DNA of 64,000 nucleotides from Triglochin maritima (lineage: Eukaryota > Streptophyta > Magnoliopsida > Alismatales > Juncaginaceae): assembly GCA_963682175.1 (NCBI GenBank), contig OY821786.1, forward strand, positions 25,194,501-25,258,500, given 5' to 3'. Position numbers and translations under genes: made by a program. Below, piece by piece: positions 11,965 to 24,061 of the stretch (position 1 is its first letter; every line of letters begins with the position of its first letter). The notes under the pieces are model-generated. The model ran no database searches and was not told where the DNA came from. It was given only the letters and a program-made list of their open reading frames with translations.

Positions 11965-12077
11965 GTCTAGTGACACCAAGAGATGGTGATTGCAAGGAAG
12001 GCAACCCAATGTGCTTGTGCACCTCCTTACTGGACCTCAAAGTATGAATCACATTAAGTTGATGGGTCGGTTGGAGG
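11965..12077 (-). pseudogene. A1 gag fragment between two insertions
   Basis: Minus-strand reading gives HQLNVIHTLRSSKEVHKHIG, equivalent to VNAIVTLRNGKQVDNHISLP in A2 gag. It joins the A1 parts on either side of the solo LTR (left) and the copia element (right). Confidence 0.75.
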
Positions 12078-14103
12078 TGTAGGATTTCATGTTTAATTGT
12101 ACATATTTATTTTCGAAATTTTTATGCACAATAAGGATCAATTACAATTTTTCTATGATTTGTTTCATGCATGCATCGGTTTGTTTCAATAACTAGTTTC
12201 AAAACTTTATTAAAACAAACATGGGCTCAAAATTCATACCTAGAAGTTCTCTAAAACTTCTTGAAGATCCGGAGACGTCGAGGATGCTTGTCGTTGCGCC
12301 GGATGCCTCCGAGTATTCACCAAACTCTAAACAAGATCGGAGAGAGAAAAGCTAGTCTCTCAATCTCCAATAGGGTTTAGAATCCGACTACTAACCCCTC
12401 TTTAGTTCCCTTGAGAAGAAGATCTCTTGAAAACTAAAACTAATCTCAAGAATTAATGAAAATTCGTGTAGAATTATGGAGAGAGAAGTTTGCACAAGAG
12501 AATAATGAATTAAAATTGATTAGGTAATGAGATAAACTTGTATTTATAAGTTCTCTCCAAATTACCTATTCATGTGCAACCACTTGGCCATGATTTCATG
12601 CAAACTTCCATCTAACCATCCATTATTTGCTAACAAATAATCTCAACCACGAATTAAATCAATTATGGACCAATTCCATGCATGATCTAATTAATTCTTA
12701 AATTAATTCTGCAGAAAACCGTCTGGACCGGTCGACCGTTTGGAGGTTCGGTCGACCGTTCGACATTCGGTCGACCGTTCGCAACAATAAAATATTTCAT
12801 CGCAATGTTCGGTCGACCGACCGATAGGTTCAGTCGACCGTTCCGAACAGACGAAAATTCCCTGTTATCGGTCGAGATCTGTCCGGTCGACCGTGCACCG
12901 ATCGGTCGACCGTTTACTGTTGTTCGGTCGACCGTTGAGCACTGTTCTACTGATTGGTCAAATTTTGGTTTTACCTCTACAAAATTTGACATTTCGGGAT
13001 TAGTAGTAAATTCACAACTTATGTAACATATTATCTTATGTAACGATAAATCATTACACCCCATAATATTTACATCACATATGAATTTAATTTAGATTCT
13101 AATTATGTTATTAATCACAACATAATTTTGATTTTGCTTGTTCACCACATGTGTCATATTTTCTACATGAAACTCGACACATCATATGAACTCAAAATCC
13201 CCATTTCTTGTTTCCCAGCTTTGTGGTGTGACCTATGGGAGGATCTAAACTAAGTTGGCAGTGATATTAAGAACTTAATATCACAAGCTATAAGCGGTAT
13301 CTAGGTACACATTATAGCTCCCAATTAGTTAGATGTCTTAATTCCACTCGAACCAAAACCCGATCCATTTAGTGGAGTGCACCACTTGTGTCCGTCCCTT
13401 GCCACATGATATTAAGAATACACACAAGGTAGTATTGTGTCATCTCTGTATTAGTATTCATTTCTTAATCTCTTTAAGCTAGTTACAAATATGTGACTTA
13501 ACTCAAATCACATTGTGCACATTATAACTTTGCTTTATCAAGGGGCCCACAAATATCATTACTCAATTAAGAGGGGCAATGATAATCTTTTGACTAACTA
13601 TCTTCTCCAACAAAAGTCATACTTAACCAACCAATGCCTTTACACTACACTTATCGATAGCTCAAGAAACTAGTCTAATCAAGCATTTCTTAAGTGATCG
13701 GATATAAGTCTCATATCAAAGGACCAAAAGACACACTAAAACATTAATGACACAGAAAACACAATTCTATAATGTTTTACTTATTAGGTCTATTCAGTAT
13801 ACAAAAGTAATATTTTCCTCTTTCGTGTACCCGTGTTGTCACTCACTTGTAGAGCTACAATGATCTATGACCAACACGACAATCTTAACTTGGTAATTAA
13901 TGTCCCATGTTAATTACCATGATTGCGAATATCTTTTGTTTTATGTAAACCAATATCTTTTAGAGCTCTATAGTTAAGGACCAAGAGCCTCTTCCTTAAC
14001 ACTTCTAAAAGACGAATAACATAAACAAGGAACAAAATGATTTCTCATTCAATTCATAATAATTGACATTTAAAAGTAAAACTTTTAGAACACATTCCCT
14101 TCA
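12078..14103 (-). mobile_element. Copia 3' LTR
   Basis: 2026 bp. Compared with the 5' LTR (19794-22058, 2265 bp) it lacks a roughly 216-bp insertion and one 24-bp CGGTCGACCG-containing unit. It contains the motif cluster at 12727-12945. Confidence 0.95.
12727..12945. repeat. CGGTCGACCG cluster, copia 3' LTR
   Basis: Seven to eight copies of GGTCGACCG or one-base variants (for example 'accggtcgaccgtttgg' and 'atcggtcgaccgtttac') in about 220 bp. Confidence 0.9.
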
Positions 14104-14114
14104 ATCTCCCACTT
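14104..14114 (-). other. Copia polypurine tract
   Basis: On the minus strand AAGTGGGAGAT lies directly before the 3' LTR (TGAAGGG). It would prime plus-strand DNA synthesis. Confidence 0.85.
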
Positions 14115-14187
14115 GTTATTAAAGTTTTCTTTCACATACATACTCAATGTATAAAACAATAATAACTAGGGTAAACCCCATTACATA

Positions 14188-14850
14188 TCAATCATCAAGC
14201 CAATCTACATGTTTCCTCAATCCCATGGACTCGAAATGCATTTCGCCCTTGGCTTGGGTTAAGGGTTTTGTGAATGGATCAGCTGTGTTGCTGTTGGTAT
14301 CCACCCATAAAAGATTTATTTTGCCTTCGTCGATGAGGTCACGTGTCACGAAGTACTTACGATCCTTGTACTTCACTTTGTGGTGTGATCTAGGATTCTT
14401 GATTTGCAAGATAGATGCACTATTATCGCAAAATAGCTCAATGGGTCCCTCGCTCGTGGGAACTACTCCAAGCTCTTCAAGGAACTTCTTGATCCACACT
14501 CCTTCCTTGCTCGCTTCAGCGACAGCCATTACTTCTGAAGCAGTGGTTGAATCGGCCGTAGTGGTTTGCTTCCAGCTATGCCAACTCACAGCTCCACCAT
14601 TCAGAAGAAAGACATATCCTGATTGTGACCTTCTATCATCTGGATCACTCATGAAGCTCGCATCCGAGTACCCTTCGGCTATCAACTCCCTTTGTCCTCC
14701 ATAAACAAGAATCTTATCCTTAGTCCGATTAAGGTACTTCAGGATATTCTTGACCGCAATCCAATGCTCAGGACCTGCGTTGGATTGGTGACGACTTGTC
14801 ACGCTTAGAGCATACGAGACATCGGGTCTTGTGCAAGTCATCGCGTACAT
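14188..14850 (-). pseudogene. pol: Copia RNase H domain
   Basis: 220 residues with the copia RT C-terminus (YAMTCTRPDVSYALSVTSRH) and RNase H: GYSDASFMSDPDDRRSQSGY, SWHSWKQ, SEVMAVAEASKEGVWIKKFL, LFCDNSASILQIKNP and FVTRDLIDEGKINLLWVDT. The domain would remove the RNA template after cDNA synthesis. It is in frame with the RT frame upstream; only a TAG between LEYM and DVPYASAIGSIMYAMT separates them, so it is the C-terminal part of one pol polyprotein. Confidence 0.9.
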
Positions 14851-14883
14851 GATCGACCCAATTGCCGAAGCATAAGGGACATC

Positions 14884-15768
14884 CTACATGTACTCTAAGT
14901 CCTTACGTGATTGCGCACGTTGAGACTTCTTGAGTTGCACACCCATACTCATTGGCACACTGCCGTTTTTGGAGTTGTTCATCTTGAACCTTTCCAAGAA
15001 CTTGTCAATGTATGCACGTTGACTGAGGCCAATGAGTCTACAGGATCTATCTCTATATATATTGATTCCCAAGATGTATTGAGCTTCACCCATATCTTTC
15101 ATTGAAAATGCAGATTTCAATGAACTTCTCGTTTGCTCAAGCAAAGGAATATGATTTCTCATGATCAATATGTCATCGACATATAAGATTAGGAATACTA
15201 CATGGCTCCCACTAACCTTCTGGTATACACAAGGTTCTTCCTTACTTTGAATGAAGTGAAGCTTCTTCACTTCCTCGTCAAAGCGTTTGTTCCAACTCCT
15301 TGATGCTTGCTTCAATACATAAATGGATCTTTGAAGCTTGCATACCTTCTCGCTATTCTTTGGATCTTCAAAACCTTGAGGTTGTACCATGTACACATCC
15401 TCCTCCAAGTTCCCATTAAGGAACGCCGTTTTGACATCCATTTGCCATATTTCATAATCATGAAATGCAGCAATAGCGAGCATAATCCGAATAGACTTGA
15501 ACATGGCAACCGGTGAAAAAGTTTCATCGTAGTCAATTCCTTGAACTTGAGTGAAACCCTTCGCTACAAGCCTTGCTTTGTAGGTTGTCAAGTTCCCGTC
15601 CATTTCCATCTTCCTCTTAAAAACCCATTTATTTTGAATGGCCTTTTTCCCTTGAGGAAGGTTAACCAAGTTCCACACTTGATTATCATACATGGATTCT
15701 ATTTCGGATTCCATGGCCTTGAGCCATAGTTTGGAGTCTTCCCTTTCCATTGCTTCTTGGAAGGTCAA
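14884..15768 (-). pseudogene. pol: Copia reverse transcriptase domain
   Basis: 294 residues. Motifs in order: NKWVFKRKMEMDGNLTTYKA, ARLVAKGFTQVQGIDYDETF, the first catalytic Asp in MDVKTAFLNG (about residue 111), SIYVLKQASRSWN (usual Gly replaced by Val), and YVDD at about residues 196-199, so all three catalytic Asp residues remain. It overlaps the end of the gag-pro-int frame by three bases in another frame; the family normally has one continuous frame, so this is a one-base frameshift mutation. The frame ends in the TAG described for the RNase H part. Confidence 0.92.
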
Positions 15769-18302
15769 GGGGTCACAAGTACCATGATTTCATGAAGTCC
15801 CAGATACAAGTCGGGTTTCTTCCTTTCCCTCGTTGGCCTTCTTAGTTCTTTTGGTTCTTCTCGTGTCTCTCGAACTTCTTCCTCAATTTCTTGAGGAATA
15901 GGTTCATGTTCAACTCTTGAACGTACACTCAGTGGGGATGATTGAGATTCTCTCACAATTTCTTGTGATGGTCTCTCACTCAAGCTCCCACTAACCAAAG
16001 GAATCTCGGTTGGGCCTTCATGATCTTGAATGTCATCATTCAGGTCATGATCTTGTAGAGTATCTTGAGTTTCCTCAAGCACAACCCTACTCCCACTATT
16101 TTTTACTCTTTCTAGAAATTCCTTTTCCAGAAATGTGGCATCCCTCTCTACAATCACTCGATTGGATGTGATATGCCAAAAGTAGTATCCTCTTGTCTCA
16201 CGAGGATAACCAATAAAGAAGCACTTATTTGCTTTTGGTTGAAGTTTGGTCGACATCAATTTCTTGACGTAAGCCTCACAACCCCAAATCTTGAGAAAAT
16301 TGAGCTTGGGTGTGTTACCACTCCATAGCTCATAAGGAGTTTTCTCCACGGATTTGGATGGAATATTATTTAGTGTGTAAGCCGTAGTTTGTAGTGCATA
16401 ACTCCAAAAGTAAAGAGGTAATTCCGCATGACTCATCATTGACCGAACCATGTCGAACAATGTCCTATTCCTCCTTTCGGATACCCCATTCCACTGAGGT
16501 GTACCGGGAGGGGTGAGTTGAGGTACAATACCAAACTCCTTTAGGTATGAATCAAATTCGGCACTTAAGTACTCACCTCCACGATCCGTTCGTAGAGACT
16601 TGATTTTCTTGTCGAGTTGGTTCTCTACTTCATTCTTGAATTCTTTGAACTTGTCAAAGGATTCACTTTTGTTTCTCATTAGATAAACATAGCCATAACG
16701 ATTATAATCATCCGTCAACGTAATGAAGTACCTGAAACCATCTCGTGCACTAGTACTCTTTGGACCACATACATCGGAATGTATCAAATCCAACAAACCA
16801 CTCGCCCTTGGGCCTTTCTTCTTGAAAGGCTTTTTGGTCATTTCTCCCATTAAACATGGTTGGCACGTCTCCAATGATTTAAAATCAAGTAGACCAAGAA
16901 GGTTAGATTCTTGCAATTTGTTGATGCGCTTTTCATTTATGTGACCAAGACGATAGTGCCACAAGAGAGTATCATTCTCGTGAGTGGTCTTAAGTCTTTT
17001 GTTATTGATATTAAAGATTTGTTTATTATTCAATTCAAGCAAATAGAGACCATTCCTTATGAATGCATTTGCATAGAAAACACCATTCTTCAATATAGAC
17101 AAGCAAGAATTTGAAATATTTATATTAAAGTTATCCATATCTAAACATGATACAGAAATAATGTTCTTGCTAATCGAAGGCACATAATAAACATTCTTTA
17201 GACATAAATTTAAACCACTACATAATTGAAGCACCGCAGAACCTTGTGCAACTGCAGAGACGTTCGCACCATTTCCGACCTTCAATTCTACCTCGTTCCT
17301 CACGAGTTCCTTCCTATGCATGAGTAGCTCCACAATAGAAACTATGTGAGCACAAGATCCGGTATCTATTACCCAATCCTGGATAGAGGTGGCTAAATTT
17401 ATTTCAATAACAAATATACCTTTGCCCTTTTTGGGGCACCGACGTTCAATCACTCCGTTGTCAAGGTCTTCCTTGTACTTGGGGCAATTTGGCCGGATGT
17501 GTCCTTTTTCACCGCAGTGAAAGCACTCCGTATTGGGAGTTGAAGATTTCTGAGATTTCCCCCTTGAGGCACTCGCACGAGCACCTCCTACTCCCTTGCT
17601 CTTGATTGAACCACTTTTGGTAGATTTGCCCTTTCCTTTACCAATCTTTTGGCTCCTCCCATGGACGGCAAGGACTTGCTTGTCTCTACCCTTGCCCATG
17701 TCAACTTCAACAGTTTTGAGAGCATTGTGCAGCTCCTCAAGACTCACCCCTTTTTCATGCACGTGATAGTGCATCACAAAGTCCTTAAAGGACGGGGCTA
17801 GAGAGCCAAGAATCATATCTTCAGCAATGTCCTCAGGCATTGGTGAAGAGAGCTTTGCCAACTTCTCAAGGTACCCTTGCATCGTGAGAAAATGCATGGA
17901 TACCGATCTTCCCTCCGCCATATGGCACCTTGTGAGTGCGATGGTGGTCTTATAGCGCTCCTTTCGGGCACTATCCATGAACATCTTAGACAAAGCCTCC
18001 ATGGTCTTCTTGGGTTTTGAATCCAAGTATTTCGCTTGAAGCGAGTCACCCATGGACGCTAGCATAAGACCGTGAACTTGGTTCTCTTGGTCTTCCCACT
18101 TGGCTTTAGCCTCTTTCTCTTCATCGGTTAATCTCTCATTCCATTTTGGGATTGGACCTTCCAAAATGTGAGACAGTTTCTCAAACTTTAACACGATGTT
18201 GAGTTTGAGTTGCCAACTAATGAAGTTTGAGCCATCATTTGCTAAAGGGTGTTTTTCTATCATGGATCGTACGATAGGTTGGATGTTCGACATTTTCAAC
18301 AA
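15765..18302 (-). pseudogene. gag-pol: Copia Gag-protease-integrase frame, 845 residues
   Basis: One long frame. Residues 1-250 are the Gag capsid-like part; a zinc knuckle (CFHCGEKGHIRPNC) is at 260-273; the protease active site is WVIDTGSCAHI with D313-T314-G315. Integrase follows: H449, H454, C480 and C483 form the zinc-binding HHCC group (WHYRLGH, CQPC), and D510, D573, E609 (HSDVCGP, RTDRGGEY, NGVSERRNRT) form the DD35E triad. After the GYPRETRGYYFW region the frame ends prematurely in a one-base frameshift just before RT. All visible catalytic residues are kept, so parts of it could still be active. ATG at 18302 fits; a second Met at residue 4 is equally possible. Confidence 0.93.
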
Positions 18303-19780
18303 AATAAATCATACAGGATTTTAATGCCAATTTTATGTTTATCAGACATACATACAAATGTAAATGCTGCAAATAGAAATTTTTCCCATAAATGCAACAA
18401 TCCAAGATCCATCAATTGTAATATAGACTAGCTAAGGGCTATCGAATACATTACAATATCAAGGTAAGAAAAACATTTTCTAATCACCACCTTTTTGAAT
18501 TTTAGCAATATTAGCATCTTCAAACTCTTGTGATTCTTGTCGTTTTAATTATGAGGGAATACGACATATCCTCGTAAGAAAAACTTTTTCCCAAAACCGA
18601 GCGAGGGCTCTAGGTAATGTTAAGAAAATATATTTTCATTTGATACGAGATATGTTTATCCATTGTATTCACAACTAAACATACTTGGGGTTCACTAGGG
18701 TGAAACGCACCTCATATATCTAATCGTGGCACAACAATAGACAACCATTATATCTCCCACTATTCCCAAAGATGGAGGGAGCTATCTCCCGCTAAGGGCG
18801 AGCAGAGTATCCCTCGATCGATGGCTGCTAGTGGATGAAATAAGAAGGAAAATTACTCTTAATTTTTGTTGGACAATTTCATATATTAACATGTGATTCA
18901 GAATTTTAGGTTATCATGCATATTATCATTCATACACATCCTAACATTCAACACATTCATCACATGCATAGCAAGATTAAAAACAGAAATTAAACCATTC
19001 ACACAATCCACATCGTGTGAGTTTATATGTTCCTTTTGATCCTTGATCCTCGATCCCTGATCCTCGATCCTCGATCGATGCGCTACAGTGGCGACTTCTT
19101 CTTGTACTGGAGATGTAGATTTTACAGAAAATAAACATGCTCCTCACATTCGATAAAAACCGACTAGTGCAAGTCCTATGTAAAACCTCTCAAATGCAAT
19201 GCAATTATCTAAAGATAAAAAGATAGAATTTGGCTTTTCCATATAAATAAGACCATATATAATAATAATTACAAACATTCATAGGCTCTGATTTGGAACA
19301 TATAAACTCACAATTCCTGCAAATACAACTCGAGCATCCATGCACGCAATATTGTTATAAACTATACAACCTAGTTTATCAATCATCTAGAATCCCAAAC
19401 AATTCTTTGAAAAACATTTTGAAATCCATTAAAAACATTTTTCATCCATTCATATGTTCAAAAACAATTTTGAACCGCTATCCATCCAATTTCCTCAAAG
19501 GAAAGACGAACCGCAGTTTTTCGGTTTTGTTGATTCTCTTACAAAACAATCGTTTATTCTTAAAACGAAATTATTGCAAGTTATTCTTTTGTCTAAATCA
19601 TAATTCTAATAATTACATAGCATGTTTTAAACTACTTAAAACATTCAAAATGAATTATTACAAAGAATTATTCCAACAAAACTTTTAAACACCGAAAAAC
19701 CAGAAAATCGAATTGTTCGAACCCTAGATGGTAAACTAAATCTGTTTATAGTCTCAAATCATTAGAAAATTGAACCCTAA
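18303..19780 (-). other. Copia leader
   Basis: Untranslated leader between primer site and gag, AT-rich, without conserved frames. A run of 'gatcctcgatcc' repeats at 19037-19078 is a small local tandem repeat. Confidence 0.6.
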
Positions 19781-19792
19781 GCTCTGATACCA
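19781..19792 (-). other. Copia primer-binding site (initiator tRNA-Met)
   Basis: On the minus strand TGGTATCAGAGC, one base after the LTR end (CCTACA-G), is the canonical plant initiator tRNA-Met primer site. Confidence 0.95.
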
Positions 19793-20245
19793 CTGTAGGA
19801 TTTCATGTTTAATTGTACATATTTATTTTCGAAACTTTTATGCACAATAAGGATCAATTACAATTTTACTATGATTTGTTTCATGCATGCATCGGTTTGT
19901 TTCAATAACTAGTTTCAAAACTTTATTAAAACAAACATGGGCTCCTAAATTCATACCTAGAAGTTCTCTAAAACTTCTTGAAGATCCGGAGACGTCGAGG
20001 ATGCTTGTCGCTGCGCCGGATGCCTCCGAGTATTCACCAAACTCTAAACAAGATCGGAGAGAGAAAAGCTAGTCTCTCAATCTCCAATAGGGTTTAGAAT
20101 CCGACTACTAACCCCTCTTTAGTTCCCTTGAGAAGAAGATCTCTTGAAAACTAAAACTAAACTCTAGAATTAATGAAAATTCGTGGAGAATTATGGAGAG
20201 AGAAGTTTGCACAAGAGAATAATGAATTAAAATTGATTAGGTAAT

Positions 20246-20464
20246 ACTCGACATACAAGACACGAGAAGGACATCCGGAAGCTCTACAAGGGGTGGGTTC
20301 TGGAAAGATCACCAATCAGTGGAAGATTCACCCATTTGTCGGGGTTTCATCATCAGTAAGAGAGGGATTGAAATAGATCCAGTCAAAGTAAGGGCCATAT
20401 TGGCCAATAAAAGAATGAAAAGAATTGTTTCATCGGACGGTTGCTATTCATACAAGACACGAGA
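20246..20464 (+). mobile_element. Gypsy pol scrap inserted in copia 5' LTR
   Basis: About 216 bp absent from the partner LTR. Plus-strand translation includes RGFIISKRGIEIDPVKVRAI, the sequence at the RT/RNase H border of Ty3/gypsy pol (compare [20 protein letters not shown] in the chromovirus here). A 16-base word, CATACAAGACACGAGA, stands at 20252-20267 and again at 20449-20464, at the two edges. It looks like filler DNA copied into a break or a template switch, not a transposon with ends of its own. Confidence 0.75.
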
Positions 20465-20652
20465 AACTTGTATTTATAAGTTCTCTCCAAATTACCTATT
20501 CATGTGCAACCACTTGGCCATGATTTTATGCAAACTTCCATCTAACCATCCATTATTTGCTAACAAATAATCTCAGCCACGAATTAAATCAATTACGGAC
20601 CAATTCCATGCATGATCTAATTAATTCTTAAATTAATTCTGCAGAAAACCGT

Positions 20653-20889
20653 CTGGACCGGTCGACCGTTAGGAGGTTCGGTCGACCGTTCGAACCAAGT
20701 TTCGGTCGACCGTTCGACATTCGGTCGACCGTTCGCAACAATAAAATATTTCATCGTAATGTTCGGTCGACCGACCGATAGGTTCGGTCGACCGTTCCGA
20801 ACAGACGAAAATTCCTTGTTATTGGTCGAGACGTGTCCGGTCGACCGTGCACCGATCGGCAGCCGTTTACTATTGTTCGGTCCACCGTT
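20653..20889. repeat. CGGTCGACCG cluster, copia 5' LTR
   Basis: Same cluster as in the 3' LTR with one more unit: the 17-base word TTCGGTCGACCGTTCGA occurs at 20677 and again at 20701. Confidence 0.9.
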
Positions 20890-22063
20890 GAGCACTGTTC
20901 TGCTGATTGGTCAAATTTTGGTTTTACCCCTACAAAATTTGACATTTCGGGATTAGTAGTAAATTCAAAACTTATGTAACATATTATCTTATGTAACGAT
21001 AAATCATTACACTCCATAATATTTACATCACATATGAATTTAATTTAGATTCTAATTATGTTATTAATCACAACATAATTTGATTTTGCTTGTTCACCAC
21101 ATGTGTCATATTTTCTACATGAAACCCGACACATCATATGAACTCAAAATCCCCATTTCTTGTTTCCCAGTTTTGTGGTGTGACCTATGGGAGGATATAA
21201 ACTAAGTTGGCAGTGATATTAAGAACTTAATATCACAAGCTATAAGCGATATCTAGCTACACATTATAGCTCCCAATTAGTTAGATGTCTTAATTCCACT
21301 CGAACCAAAACCCGATCCATTTAGTGATGGAGTGTAAGACTTGTGTTCGTCCCTTGCCACATGATATTAAGAATACACAGAAGGTAGTATTGTGTCATCT
21401 TTGTATTAGTATTCATTTCTTGATCTCTTTAAGCTAGTTACAAATATGTGACTTAACTCAAATCACATTGTGCACATTATAACTTTGCTTTATCAAGGGG
21501 CCCACTAATATCATTACTCAATTAAGAGGGGCAATGATAATCTTTTGACTAACTATCTTCTCCAACAAAAGTCATACTTAACCAACCAATGCCTTTACAC
21601 TACACTTATCGATAGCTCAAGACACTAGTCTAATCAAGCATTTCTTAAGTGATCTGATATAAGTCTCATATCAATGGACCAAAAGACACACTAAAACATT
21701 AATGACACAGAAAACACAATTCTATAATGTTTTACTTATTAGGTCTATTCAGTATACAAAAGTAATATTTTCCTCTTTCGTGTACCCGTGTTGTCACTCA
21801 CTTGTAGAGCTACAATGATCTACGACCAACACGACAATCTTAACTTGGTAATTAATGTCCCATGTTAATTACCATGATTGTGAATATCATTTGTTTTATG
21901 TAAACCAATATCTTTTAGAGCTCTACGGTTAAGGACCAAGAGCCTCTTCCTTAACACTTCTAAAAGACGAATAACATAAACAAGGAACAAAATGATTTCT
22001 CATTCAATTCATAATAATTGACATTTAAAAGTAAAACTTTTAGAACACATTCCCTTCAGGAGG

Positions 22064-22766
22064 TACCTTGAGGTACTAGTGGCCTTCCTTAAGATTGGGT
22101 ATCCCGGGGGTTCATCTCGGGTTGACTTGGGAGTTGACCCTTCTTACGTTCATAGAGCTGATGAGCCAATTGGCTCACTTGTGCTTCCAAAGTTTTGAAT
22201 GAACTTTGCAAACTCTGCATGAACACTTGAAGGGTCGGATCAATACAGGGGTCCTTTGGGTCAACCCGCTTGGGTGGTGGAGTTTAGTTAAGATATCCTG
22301 ATGATGACGCCTAAGGAGGTTGGTGGGTATGGGGTTGGGACCTTTGATGTGGGGGTTGGTAGGTCGCCGATGGGCGTGGAGGGTGATAAGGTGAGGGTTG
22401 AGGTTGAGCGTGCGAATTCTGAGTGGGTTTGCCATCCCAGGTTGTATGAGTGACTGTACGGGTCGTCATAGGGCCTTTGTTGGTACATCGCATTTGCATG
22501 CTCAGTATCCCTTGGAGCGTAAGAACATTCCAAGTCATCATGTATCGTAAGTCCACACTCACTACACGCAGGAGTAGCGACTTGAGTTATAGGAGCTCGG
22601 TCCAACTCTAAACTCTCAATCCTACACATGAGAGAAGCCAATTTCTCTTCAAACACGATAGTTGACTCAACTTGATATGATCCAACTCGACCAGAAGACA
22701 TGGCGGCTAGTGGACAAACTAGAGTCTGGACAGAGCACCTACCCAGAAACGGTGCCAAAAACTTGA
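22064..22766 (-). pseudogene. A1 gag remnant with primer site
   Basis: From the right: LTR end, then a tRNA-Asp-type primer site at 22741-22757 (TGGCACCGTTTCTGGGT on the minus strand, partly decayed), then almost directly the gag C-terminal half: CSECGLTIHDDLEC (C-x2-C-x4-H-x4-C zinc knuckle), DDPYSHSYNLGWQTHSEF, and a Gln/Leu-rich helix (SQLAHQLYERKKGQLPSQPE). Leader and gag N-terminus, about 1.8 kb in A2, are missing, so A1 suffered an internal deletion. The open frame 22288-22758 fuses primer site and gag and is unlikely to be a natural product. The text stops at the copia TSD. Confidence 0.8.
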
Positions 22767-23651
22767 TGTGTTTGTTTTAATACCTCAAGTGCAAGACCAT
22801 CGGTGAAGACGGGGAAAGTACGGGTCGATCCACAGGGAGGTGTGTCGACTCTGGTTCTTTCGAAGGCAAGTGGGAAAAAAACAAAAGAAGTTGTTGATTA
22901 TGGTAACTACACTAAACTATGAATGAACTAACAATTAAACTAAACCCCCATGGAGTGAAGGTGTGTAGGTATGTGTGTGTGAGTGAGTCTTCATTTCGGT
23001 TAGGAACAAGTGTAGTTTGTGTGGCATACAAGTATAAGCTAGTGTAGAACCTAAGTGTAGGATACACAACACTACATGGAAAACCATGAACATGCATATC
23101 TCACATAAAGTTGATGTTGATTTTAGATTATCAAGCATGCAATAACTACCTAGTGTGGCCATTAGAGCATCAATCAATCCTATATACAACCTAAATCATT
23201 CATGTGAATGTACACCAAACATGGATCCATATATAACAAGACATTCCCATCAAACTATTACAAGCAAGATTATAAACTCTAAAACTAGCATGAGATTAGT
23301 ACCTAGTGTGGACATTATCTCATCTAATACAAGTTTAAGCATGCTACAAGTATAGATCTACATTGAGCATATAAAATGGCACAAATAAAAGAACTCATCA
23401 CTAGCACATAATCTACATCACCTCCACCCCCAAAGGGTATGGAACTACTCAGTACTCATTAAGAAAAATGAAATTAAACTAAGCCTGCAAGAATTCAAAA
23501 GAGACAATATAAAACTAAAAAACTTTATTTATTACTCACTCACATTACAAGTAGCATCTCTCCACTTGAGTTTTTCTCCAAGGCTTTACTCCAAGTAAAG
23601 AGAATGACCCCCAAGAGATGAGTTATCTTACAAAGGAAGAGGATGAGTTCT
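22767..23651 (-). mobile_element. A1 5' LTR, 3' part
   Basis: Athila-type LTR on the minus strand, ending (minus) in AAACACA at 22767. It carries the family's CTCCACCCCC-AAAGGG stretch (23418-23440). It is split at GTTCT (23647-23651) by the long solo LTR; the remaining 5' part is 39237-39778. Confidence 0.9.
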
Positions 23652-24061
23652 TGTAAGACCCGCTCTCCTGCTTCAATAATAATAAGTCCACTCTCCTTGG
23701 TTATGAAAAATTGAGTTCTTGGAATGTCAAATTGTGTTATGGCATGTTTGTTTGAGTAGATTTGATCGGTTTTCTAGTTGGTCGATCGGGTGCGACACAT
23801 CGGGCGAGCGCGCGGTTGTTTGACTCGATCGACTCAATTTGGGTCCAAGTGAATGTAGGGGCGGTTTTGGGCTGAGCCCAGGTTGGGGGTGTCGTGGAAT
23901 TGGAAGGGGTTTTTGGGAGTTACACACATTTTCAAGGGTGGCTTTTGGATGTCCTTGCTGGTGCCATTTTTGGCATGCCTTGAAGTGGCTTGAATAGCCA
24001 TGAAGTCTATTGAAGAAGGTGTTGTTTGCACACAAAAGTCCCATAGCTCCAGCCGACCTTC

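Larger units (their letters stand above)
12078..22058 (-). mobile_element. Complete Ty1/copia element, 9981 bp, TSD GGAGG
   Basis: Flanked by GGAGG at 12073-12077 and 22059-22063. LTRs (in element orientation) start TGAAGGGAATGTG and end GAAATCCTACA. Order on the minus strand is 5' LTR, tRNA-iMet primer site, leader, gag, protease, integrase, reverse transcriptase, RNase H, purine tract, 3' LTR; integrase before RT defines Ty1/copia. The coding region has only one frameshift and one in-frame stop, and the two LTRs are very similar outside two indels, so the insertion is fairly young. It interrupts the gag of A1. Confidence 0.95.
19794..22058 (-). mobile_element. Copia 5' LTR
   Basis: 2265 bp; contains an extra gypsy pol scrap at 20246-20464 and one additional 24-bp motif unit at about 20677-20700 compared with the 3' LTR. 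Since LTRs are identical at insertion, both differences arose afterwards (or by loss in the other LTR). Confidence 0.95.

Noticed and set aside
14147..14704. 185-residue plus-strand frame over the copia RNase H
   Set aside because: It is the antisense of a secure RNase H domain.
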